Of a stretch of 11,163 nucleotides of DNA, positions 5,643 to 11,163 are shown piece by piece; the first letter of the stretch is position 1; the number at the start of each line of letters is the position of its first letter. A program made the position numbers and the translations under genes. Under the pieces are notes generated by a model. The model was not told where the DNA came from. It searched no databases and saw only the letters and a list, made by a program, of their open reading frames with translations. Source of the DNA: DATLYT01 sp035574455 (GTDB lineage Bacteria > Bacteroidota > Ignavibacteria > UBA10030); assembly GCA_035574455.1 (NCBI GenBank), contig DATLYT010000099.1:1-11163 (forward strand), in the 5' to 3' direction.

Positions 5643-5670
5643 GTCCCCTGCTCTATCGACGGGATTCCAA

Positions 5671-6774
5671 ATGAAGATCGCTGAAATTGAACAGATTATT
5701 GAATCCTGGGCGCCAAAGTGGACGGCATGGGAGCGGGATAATGTGGGATTGCAAGTAGGAGACCGGACACGGAACATCACGAGCGTCCTTGTCGCGCTGG
5801 ATATAACCGAGCAGGTTGTGAAGGAGGCACGTGCGAAAAAAGTCGGCCTGATTGTTTCTCATCATCCGCTGCTGTTCCGGCCTCCAACCGCCGTGACGGC
5901 GTCGAACGACATCGGCCGATGGATTCTGCAACTCGTGGAGTCAAAGATCGCCGTATACTCGGCACATACGAATCTAGATTTTACAAAACACGGCGTGAGT
6001 TTCGCCCTCGCAGAGAGACTCGGATTGACCAACATCCGTTTCCTCTCTCCCCTAAAAGGGACGCGGGCAAAAATCGTCGTGTTCGTCCCCCAGGGATATG
6101 TTGACCGCGTGGCCGAGGCAATGTCCACTGCCGGCGCAGGAGTCATCGGGGAGTACGAAGCGTGTTCGTTTCGCCTGAGCGGCACGGGGACATTTCGTGG
6201 ATCGTCGGAAACGCATCCGTTTATCGGGAAGGCCGGCCATCTTGAGACTGCCGAAGAGGTCCGCCTGGAGATGATCGCGCCGCGTGCGCGCGTGCAAGCC
6301 ATCGTCTCTGCGATGAAGCAAGTCCATCCGTACGAAGAAGTGGCGTACGATGTATATCCCTTGGACAACGACGACCCGAACTATGGCATGGGAGCGATCG
6401 GCGAGTTGAAACGGCCTCAGCCACTTCAGACATTCTTACAGCATACGAAACGCGCGTTGAAGGCTGAAGCCCTGCGCTACAGCGGAGATCCTCGAAGGCG
6501 CGTCAAAATTGTTGCCGTCTGCGGCGGAAGCGGTTCAGACCTTCTTCCCGAGGCACAGAGCCGGAACGCGGATGTCTTCATCACGGCAGACATCCGGTAC
6601 CATACATTCCATGCCGCAGGTCCCCTCGTGCTGGTCGATGCCGGACATTGGGAAACAGAGCATGTGATTTTAGAACCGCTGGCAGAACGCCTCCGTCAGG
6701 CGGCACGCAAGCGCAACGAACGACTACAAGTGTATGTAACACGACATTCGACAAATCCCACACAGTATCTTTAG
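5671..6774 (+). CDS. Nif3/DUF34 dinuclear metal-centre protein (long YqfO-like form)
   Basis: A 367-residue Nif3-like protein, often annotated as GTP cyclohydrolase 1 type 2 homologue, though the true reaction is unsettled. The N-terminal half carries DNVGLQVG (23-30) and the metal ligands SHHPL (63-67; His64/His65) and Asp103 (NLD). The C-terminal half carries DAGHWETE (323-330) with His326 and Glu330. The middle (about 130-240) is the PII-like insert of the long form, with HPYEEVAYDVYPL near its end. Members form ring-like hexamers with two metal ions per subunit. The ATG at 5671 is chosen because the homology begins MKIAEIEQII and a GTG at 5611 would lie in the terminator hairpin. Its ribosome-binding site is weak (GGGA). 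Next is the zinc-ribbon gene, a common partner. All metal ligands are present. Confidence 0.92.
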   Translation: MKIAEIEQIIESWAPKWTAWERDNVGLQVGDRTRNITSVLVALDITEQVVKEARAKKVGLIVSHHPLLFRPPTAVTASNDIGRWILQLVESKIAVYSAHTNLDFTKHGVSFALAERLGLTNIRFLSPLKGTRAKIVVFVPQGYVDRVAEAMSTAGAGVIGEYEACSFRLSGTGTFRGSSETHPFIGKAGHLETAEEVRLEMIAPRARVQAIVSAMKQVHPYEEVAYDVYPLDNDDPNYGMGAIGELKRPQPLQTFLQHTKRALKAEALRYSGDPRRRVKIVAVCGGSGSDLLPEAQSRNADVFITADIRYHTFHAAGPLVLVDAGHWETEHVILEPLAERLRQAARKRNERLQVYVTRHSTNPTQYL

Positions 6775-6791
6775 AAAAAAGGAGTCCGCAG

Positions 6792-7520
6792 TTGGAAAAT
6801 CGGTTACGGTTACTGTATCAGCTACAACAGATCGACGCGAGCTTAGACGAAGTGCAGGAGATGAAAGGCGACCTCCCGCATATTGTTGCCGAATTAGAAG
6901 ATCGACTAGCCAAGAAGGAGGCGCAGAAGAAGGAGTTAGAAGAATTTGTCAAGAAGTCCATGATCACGAGAGATCAGACAGACCTTGAGATTCTGGCGTT
7001 AAAGGAGCAGATCGAAAAATACAAAACGCAACAATTTCAGGTGAAAACCAATCGCCAGTACGATGCCCTGGCACGAGAAGCCGACCACGCACAGGAGAAG
7101 ATCATCAAACTGGAGCAAGAGATGGAAGTGCTGGAAGGCAAAGCCAACTTAGCCAAGGTCGACGCGGAGAAACTCACACCGGAGATCGAGGAACTCCGAA
7201 CAGAACTCGAGGAACGCAAAGCCGAGCTTGCCGAGGTTAATAAGGAGCATGAGGAAGAAGAGCTTCGCTTGAAACACGAACGGGAGAAGATTGTCGTCCG
7301 TCTGGAGAAAGCCGACCTCCGATTGTACGAAAGGATACGCAAAGCCAAGGGCGGAAAGGCGGTCGTCCCGGTGCGACGGAATGCCTGTGGCGGTTGCTTC
7401 AACCGCGTGCCGCCGCAAAAAGTGCTAGAACTCCGCAAGAATGCGCGCATCATCACCTGCGAGCACTGTGGCCGCGTACTCGTCTCGGATGAGATCGTCG
7501 AAAGCGTTAGCCATTCATGA
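6792..7520 (+). CDS. Coiled-coil C4-type zinc-ribbon protein (DUF164 family)
   Basis: A 242-residue protein made of a long charged coiled coil (about 1-180, rich in Glu and Lys) followed by a zinc ribbon with Cys199-x2-Cys202 (CGGC) and Cys223-x2-Cys226 (CEHC). This is the DUF164/CT398/HP0958 architecture. The Helicobacter member is tied to flagellar RNA and protein handling, but the general role is unclear and no motility genes are present here. The start is a TTG at 6792, directly preceded by AAAAAAGGAG with a 7-nt spacer; the frame stays open upstream into the Nif3 gene, but that extension is a shadow. It begins 17 bp after the Nif3 stop and overlaps the RNase H start by 4 bp (ATGA), so the three genes form an operon. 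Confidence 0.88.
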   Translation: MENRLRLLYQLQQIDASLDEVQEMKGDLPHIVAELEDRLAKKEAQKKELEEFVKKSMITRDQTDLEILALKEQIEKYKTQQFQVKTNRQYDALAREADHAQEKIIKLEQEMEVLEGKANLAKVDAEKLTPEIEELRTELEERKAELAEVNKEHEEEELRLKHEREKIVVRLEKADLRLYERIRKAKGGKAVVPVRRNACGGCFNRVPPQKVLELRKNARIITCEHCGRVLVSDEIVESVSHS

Positions 7521-7933
7521 CCGTTCACGCGTTCATCGACGGTGCCTCGCGGAATAACCCGGGTGAAGCGGGGATCGGAATCATCCTGAAAGACGAAAAG
7601 GGCAGCACGCTGAAAAAAGAGTTCGGCTACATCGGCAAAGCCACGAACAACATTGCCGAATATAAAGCTTTGCTCGCGTGTTTGAAAACAGCACACGCGA
7701 TTCCCTGCAACAAGCTGATTGTGCATTCGGACAGCGAGCTGTTGGTACGGCAGATGAATGGCGAGTATCGGGTGAAGGATGCTACGCTGAAGCGCTATTT
7801 CGTGCAGGCGCACCAATTGATCCAATCGGCACCCTTCGAGGTCGAAGTCAAACATATCGTCCGAGAACACAATCGGGAAGCCGACCAGCTCGCCAACCTC
7901 GGTATCGACACCAAGCGACGCGTCAAAGTGTAG
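7517..7933 (+). CDS. rnhA: Ribonuclease HI-family protein
   Basis: A 138-residue type 1 RNase H, which cleaves RNA in RNA-DNA hybrids. The four acidic catalytic residues are all visible: Asp8 (FIDGASRNNPG), Glu48 (NNIAEYKAL), Asp72 (VHSDSEL) and Asp123 (REHNREADQLAN). It is shorter than the 155-residue E. coli enzyme and lacks the basic protrusion, like many bacterial, archaeal and plant RNase H-like proteins, so substrate handling may differ. The ATG overlaps the zinc-ribbon stop (ATGA at 7517-7520), indicating translational coupling. It is the last gene before rnpB, 93 bp downstream. Confidence 0.9.
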   Translation: MTVHAFIDGASRNNPGEAGIGIILKDEKGSTLKKEFGYIGKATNNIAEYKALLACLKTAHAIPCNKLIVHSDSELLVRQMNGEYRVKDATLKRYFVQAHQLIQSAPFEVEVKHIVREHNREADQLANLGIDTKRRVKV

Positions 7934-7950
7934 GCTGGGATGATGGATGA

Positions 7951-7989
7951 ATGGCTGGGTGGATTTGATTCCACCAATCCACTGCCCCA
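7951..7989 (+). other. Hairpin after the RNase H gene
   Basis: GGTGGA-TTTGAT-TCCACC (7958-7975) forms a 6-bp hairpin. Alternatively GTGGATT (about 7959-7965) pairs with AATCCAC (7976-7982), with ATGG/CCAT outside. No T-run follows, so termination would be weak or absent, and rnpB could receive transcripts from the upstream operon. Confidence 0.35.
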
Positions 7990-8026
7990 TCAATCCAAAA
8001 AATATTCTACATTGAGGTAGGAAAGA

Positions 8027-8452
8027 GGTCGAGTCGTTCGGTCAGGCAATCGCTCTCCGTCTGAGACGGAGGGAGGAAAGTCCGAACACCGCAGGGCAGG
8101 GCGCCTCGCGACACCCCGCAAACGGGGTAGAAGCGGGGGTCTCAGGGGCCACATCCCCTGGGAACGGATAGTGTCACAGAAAACAAACAACCTGACTCAA
8201 GACCTTGAGTCAGGAAATGGTGAAACGGTGGTGTAAGAGACCACCGCGCGTTCGAGCAATCGACGCGGCACGACAAACCCCGCCCGGTGCAAGACCAAGT
8301 AAGTCCCGCTTCTCCATCGGAGAGAAGAATGGCCCGTTCAACTCGCGCAAGCGAAGCGGGATGGGTAGGTCGCATCAGAGAAATGATTGCCTCTTCGTCT
8401 GCCTTGTGCAGGCGGAAAGACAGAATTCGGCTTATCGACCGACGCTCGGCCT
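8027..8452 (+). ncRNA. rnpB: RNase P RNA, bacterial class A
   Basis: The catalytic RNA of RNase P, which with the RnpA protein removes 5' leaders from pre-tRNA. Universally conserved blocks are present in order: GAGGAAAGTCCG (about 8073), the CAGGGCAGGGCGCC block (about 8091), the CAGAAAACAAAC block (about 8177), GGTGGTGTAAGAGACCACCG (about 8228), GCACGACAAACCCCGCC (about 8267) and ACAGAATTCGGCTTA (8420-8434), giving both strands of P4. P1 forms from about 8027-8044 with 8437-8451. Clear helices include CTCCGTC/GACGGAG near 8052, CCTGACTCAA/TTGAGTCAGG near 8190 (P12) and CCCGCTTC/GAAGCGGG (8305-8312 with 8353-8360, P15). A TATTCT -10-like box lies at 8003-8008, but no good -35 was seen. Ends are approximate by a few bases. 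Confidence 0.95.
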
Positions 8453-8468
8453 TTTCGTGTTACACAAT

Positions 8469-8501
8469 AGACCTTCCATGGTTCTGAAACCTGGAAGGTC
8501 T
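8469..8501 (+). terminator. Terminator-like hairpin between rnpB and recJ
   Basis: AGACCTTCCA (8469-8478) pairs with TGGAAGGTCT (8492-8501), and inside GGTT pairs with AACC around a CTGA loop. The following tract is TCTTCTAC-like and broken, so termination may be partial. Only 27 bp separate it from the recJ ATG. Confidence 0.6.
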
Positions 8502-8528
8502 CTTCTACATTCACCATCGTCACCCTGA

Positions 8529-10319
8529 ATGAAACCCGTTCGCGAATATCGCTGGATCTTCCCAAATGATCGAGCCGGCTCGAGCGACTCCACCAGCGCG
8601 TCGATTGCTGCACAATCCCCGGATTCACTCGGTCTCATCAAAAAGCTCACCGACGAGCTGAACATTTCTCCCACACTCGCGCAACTTCTCGTCAACCGCA
8701 AAATTGATTCCTACGAAAAAGCGAGGGTCTTTTTCCGGCCGGACATGAGCGACTTACACGACCCGTTCCTGATGGACGGGATGGAGAAAGCAGTCGAGCG
8801 AATCACCCGCGCCCTCGCCAACCAGGAAACCATCCTCGTCTATGGCGATTACGACGTCGATGGCACGAATGGGACGGCGCTTCTCTGGTCCTTCTTTCGC
8901 ACGGTCGGGGCGAACGTTTCGTACTTCATCCCCGATCGCATTAAAGACGGTTACGGGCTTTCGCATCGAGGTATCGAGGTTGCGAAGGAACGCGGTGCAA
9001 CCTTGCTGATCACGGTTGACTGCGGTGTCACGGCCGTCGAACAGGTAAGAGCAGCGCGCGCCGCCAACATCGATGTGATCATCTGCGACCATCACGAGCC
9101 CTCCGACACACTGCCGGATGCCTATGCCTTGCTCGACCCCATCAAACCCGGATGTCCGTACCCCTACAAAGCACTTTCCGGTTGCGGCGTGGCATTCAAA
9201 CTGGTTCAGGCACTCTTGACTCGCCCCGAAACATTGGGTCTTCAATCATGGTTAGGGGACAAAGCCGACGCGCTCCTTCGCTCGTATCTCGACCTCGTCA
9301 CGCTCGCAACAACAGCCGATATTGTGCCCCTTACCGAAGAGAACCGCTCCCTCGTCAAACTCGGGCTCGATCTCATCAATTCGAATCCACGGCCGGGCAT
9401 TCGAGCGCTCGTGGAAACATCGGGAACGAAGCCGGGACGCATTTCTGCCGGCCAGATCGTCTTCATTCTCGCTCCGCGCATCAATGCGGTCGGCAGAATC
9501 GGAGACGCCATGCGCGCCGTGGAGTTACTCACGTGCGAGTCGTACGATAAGGCCCTTTCCCTCGCCCGCGTTTTTGAAGAAGAAAACCGCACCCGGAGGA
9601 AACTGGATGAGGAGGCGTTCCTCGAAGCGCAGCAGATCGTGGAGGATTTTCTGGACGTCGAAGCGGACAGCGCCATTGTGCTGCACCAGGAGAGCTGGCA
9701 TCCGGGCGTCATCGGCATCGTCGCATCGCGGTTGGTCGAGCGCTACTATCGCCCGACCATCATGCTGACGACGGTGGACGGCGTGGTGAAAGGCTCCGCG
9801 CGCAGCATCTCCGGCTTCGACATTCACCAGGCACTCAAGCGATGCGAGGATAAACTGCTGCAGTTTGGCGGACATAAATACGCGGCGGGACTTTCCGTTG
9901 ACCCCGACCGCGTGGATGAATTTAAAGAAGCCTTCAACGCCGTCGCAAAAGAACTGCTCACGGATGAACTGCTGACACCTCGCCTTAACATCGAAGCGGA
10001 GATTGACTTAGACGAGCTGACGCCAAAATTCGTCGGCACCCTCAATCGCTTTGCCCCATACGGTCCGGGCAATATGCGCCCCATCTTTGCCGCGCGCAAC
10101 GTCGAGCTCTACGGCCCGCCGAAAATCGTCGGCAACAATCATCTACGCTTCAAGGTCCGGAACAATGGCCGCGTGTTCGATGCCATCGGCTTTAACTTAG
10201 GTGGACTGATCGAGAGATTGCAGAACGGCACACGGAGGGTTGACATTGCATTTTCGATTGACGAAGGAGAATACGCGGGAGAACTGGTGCCACAGTTGAA
10301 AATCAGAGATATCAAATGA
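8529..10319 (+). CDS. recJ: Single-stranded-DNA-specific exonuclease RecJ
   Basis: A 596-residue DHH-family 5'-3' exonuclease acting in recombination, mismatch and base-excision repair. Metal motifs are intact: YGDYDVDG (105-112, Asp107/109/111), VDCG (163-166), CDHHEP (186-191) and ATTADIVPL (260-268, Asp264). APRINAVGRIG (315-325) follows. The DHHA1 domain has HPGVIGIVASRL (391-402), GSARS (422-426) and FGGHKYAAG (446-454). The C-terminal part (about 480-596) has RFAPYGPGN and is the OB-fold region. Length is slightly above the usual 565-580, owing to a Ser-rich N-terminal stretch (18-33). The ATG at 8529 has no clear ribosome-binding site. The stop overlaps the ruvC start by 4 bp (ATGA at 10316-10319). 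Only 27 bp separate the ATG from the hairpin after rnpB, so a private promoter would have to overlap that hairpin or rnpB. Confidence 0.96.
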   Translation: MKPVREYRWIFPNDRAGSSDSTSASIAAQSPDSLGLIKKLTDELNISPTLAQLLVNRKIDSYEKARVFFRPDMSDLHDPFLMDGMEKAVERITRALANQETILVYGDYDVDGTNGTALLWSFFRTVGANVSYFIPDRIKDGYGLSHRGIEVAKERGATLLITVDCGVTAVEQVRAARAANIDVIICDHHEPSDTLPDAYALLDPIKPGCPYPYKALSGCGVAFKLVQALLTRPETLGLQSWLGDKADALLRSYLDLVTLATTADIVPLTEENRSLVKLGLDLINSNPRPGIRALVETSGTKPGRISAGQIVFILAPRINAVGRIGDAMRAVELLTCESYDKALSLARVFEEENRTRRKLDEEAFLEAQQIVEDFLDVEADSAIVLHQESWHPGVIGIVASRLVERYYRPTIMLTTVDGVVKGSARSISGFDIHQALKRCEDKLLQFGGHKYAAGLSVDPDRVDEFKEAFNAVAKELLTDELLTPRLNIEAEIDLDELTPKFVGTLNRFAPYGPGNMRPIFAARNVELYGPPKIVGNNHLRFKVRNNGRVFDAIGFNLGGLIERLQNGTRRVDIAFSIDEGEYAGELVPQLKIRDIK

Positions 10320-10975
10320 TTATCCTCGGAGTTGACCCCGGCACCCTCGTCACCGGCTACGGAGTTATCGAGCAGAAGGATGGAAAGCTTCGGGTGCTCG
10401 CGTATGACGTAGTCAAGAACCGCTCAGACCGCTCAATGCCGCTGCGACTCAAAGCGATCTACTCGACGCTGGTGGAGGTAATCGACCGTTACCATCCCGA
10501 CGAGTTTGCGATCGAGACGGCGTTCTATGGTAAGAATGTTCAGTCGGCGCTGAAGATCGGTCACGCGCGGGGAGTGTCGATCCTCGCTGCGGTGAACCAC
10601 GGAATCTCGACCGCGGAGTATTCGCCGCGGGAAGTCAAGAAAGCCGTCGTCGGCAATGGCGCCGCTTCGAAAGAGCAGGTGCAGTTCATGGTGAAGTCGA
10701 TTCTCCGGCTCCGCGAGACACCAAAATTCTACGACGCCTCGGATGCTCTTGCCGTCGCGCTCTGCCATTACCAGCATGCCGGAAGCCACGCCTACGTGCT
10801 GAAACGCCACACTTCGGCGTGCAGGCACGCCTGCGTGCTGAAACGCCACACTTCGGCGTGCAGGCACGCCAAGCAAACCAAGAAAAAAGGGCGGGTGGGA
10901 GCTATTTCGAGCTGGGCAATGTATATTGAACAGCATCCGGAGCGGGTGCTCAGGAAGAAACCACAGAGACGCTAA
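10316..10975 (+). CDS. ruvC: Holliday junction resolvase RuvC with an inserted repeat in its tail
   Basis: A 219-residue RuvC, the homodimeric endonuclease that nicks Holliday junctions moved by RuvAB. The fold is complete: GVDPGT (5-10, Asp7), FAIETAFYGKN (64-74, Glu67), YSPREVKKAVVGNGAASKEQV (about 102-122) and YDASDALAVALCH (139-151, Asp140 and Asp143). The family normally ends soon after this helix. Here two copies of a 13-residue repeat (H158-R170 and H171-R183, VLKRHTSACR core) plus a partial copy (184-185) are inserted in phase. The chain then resumes with a basic tail (KQTKKKGRVGAISSWAMYIEQ) and ends in KKPQRR. The insert lies beyond the last catalytic residue, so activity is probably kept. 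The ATG overlaps the recJ stop, indicating coupling with recJ. Confidence 0.93.
   Translation: MIILGVDPGTLVTGYGVIEQKDGKLRVLAYDVVKNRSDRSMPLRLKAIYSTLVEVIDRYHPDEFAIETAFYGKNVQSALKIGHARGVSILAAVNHGISTAEYSPREVKKAVVGNGAASKEQVQFMVKSILRLRETPKFYDASDALAVALCHYQHAGSHAYVLKRHTSACRHACVLKRHTSACRHAKQTKKKGRVGAISSWAMYIEQHPERVLRKKPQRR
10787..10870 (+). repeat. Tandem 39-bp palindromic repeat inside ruvC
   Basis: Units at 10787-10825 and 10826-10864 differ by one base (CCTACG against CCTGCG), followed by a 6-bp start of a third (10865-10870). The units begin exactly on codon 158 and are a multiple of three. Each can fold: ACGCC pairs with GGCGT around ACACTTC, and GCCTGC with GCAGGC. The 12-mer GGCGTGCAGGCA is shared with 5405-5416. 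There are no spacers, so this is not CRISPR. Confidence 0.85.
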
Positions 10976-10985
10976 AGGCGACAAG

Positions 10986-11120
10986 ATGGAGTCCACTTCA
11001 TCACAGAGTTACCTCGCAAGCGGCCTCTATCTTAACAGCGGACGCTACGCAAATTGGGATGGGGAAGCATATTTCACCCTTGCCTGTCGGCGGGGGTTCG
11101 ATGATTCTTCTTCCTTCTAA
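10986..11120 (+). CDS. Possible small ORF downstream of ruvC
   Basis: A 44-codon frame begins at ATG 10986, with AAAGG about 7 nt upstream, and ends in a run of serines and Phe. It shows no recognised domain, signal peptide or membrane segment. It starts 10 bp after the ruvC stop. It contains motifs such as YLNSGRYANWDGEAYFT that look protein-like but match no family I know. It could be a small gene, a remnant, or chance. Confidence 0.2.
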   Translation: MESTSSQSYLASGLYLNSGRYANWDGEAYFTLACRRGFDDSSSF

Positions 11121-11123
11121 GTT

Positions 11124-11162
11124 ACCTACATTGAGGCTGTCCAAAAAGTCCTCACTGTAGGT
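11124..11162 (+). repeat. Imperfect inverted repeat at the right edge
   Basis: ACCTACA-T-TGAGG (11124-11136) pairs with CCTCA-C-TGTAGGT (11150-11162), 12 pairs with one mismatch, around a 13-nt loop containing TGTCCAAAAAGT. It may terminate the recJ-ruvC transcript or be the end of a repeat or insertion element continuing beyond the window. No T-run is visible before the sequence stops. Confidence 0.5.
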
Positions 11163-11163
11163 C

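Noticed and set aside
5611..5670. GTG-start extension of the Nif3 gene
   Set aside because: These codons are the terminator hairpin and T-run. Nif3 homology starts at the ATG at 5671.
6648..6791. Upstream extension of the zinc-ribbon gene overlapping the Nif3 gene
   Set aside because: It is an out-of-frame shadow of the Nif3 3' end. The TTG at 6792 has an excellent ribosome-binding site and begins the coiled coil.
7037..7993. 318-codon minus-strand frame opposite the zinc-ribbon and RNase H genes
   Set aside because: It is antisense to two clear genes. Its Ser/Arg-rich composition is the mirror of Glu/Lys-rich coiled-coil codons.
10787..10870. Repeats in ruvC as a CRISPR fragment
   Set aside because: Units are directly adjacent with no spacers and are translated in frame.

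Overview
The window looks like chromosomal housekeeping DNA from a mesophilic bacterium of moderate GC content (a little over half, judged by eye). Protein style points loosely to the Bacteroidota/Chlorobiota/Ignavibacteria (FCB) neighbourhood: a glutaryl-CoA dehydrogenase-like enzyme, the Nif3 + zinc-ribbon + RNase H row, and NtrC-type plus CheY/Spo0F-like regulators. That placement is an inference from resemblance and is only moderately supported. The two best promoter candidates are sigma-70-like (TTGCTT, 17 bp, TATACT), not the TAnnTTTG type of true Bacteroidetes.

Layout. Positions 1-1470 (minus): a glutaryl-CoA dehydrogenase-like gene followed 8 bp later by the 5' end of guaB, which runs off the window. 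Positions 1471-1901: non-coding. Positions 1902-3728 (minus): an apparent operon of a stand-alone receiver protein and an NtrC-type sigma-54 activator. Positions 4006-4704 (plus): a divergent receiver protein that carries a histidine-kinase H-box but no ATPase domain. No kinase is visible, so these three genes look like part of a phosphorelay. Positions 4713-5144 (minus): an OsmC-family thiol protein. Positions 5145-5488: non-coding, with a large GC-rich branched palindrome.

Positions 5466-5642 hold a promoter, about 140 nt of structured leader and a very strong intrinsic terminator, 28 bp before a Nif3/DUF34 gene. This is either an sRNA or an attenuator. The Nif3 gene is followed by a coiled-coil C4 zinc-ribbon gene and an RNase H gene that overlaps it by 4 bp. 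Next come the class A RNase P RNA gene rnpB (8027-8452), a hairpin, and recJ-ruvC, also overlapping by 4 bp. RecJ (5'-3' exonuclease), RuvC (Holliday junction resolvase) and RNase H all process nucleic acids, so the right half is mainly DNA repair and RNA processing.

The points most worth a second look are the terminator-gated leader before nif3, the kinase-less REC/H-box set, and a 39-bp palindromic repeat inserted in frame and duplicated inside the ruvC tail, which shares a 12-mer with the palindrome at 5312-5409. No CRISPR array, tRNA, complete insertion sequence or obvious defence system was seen.
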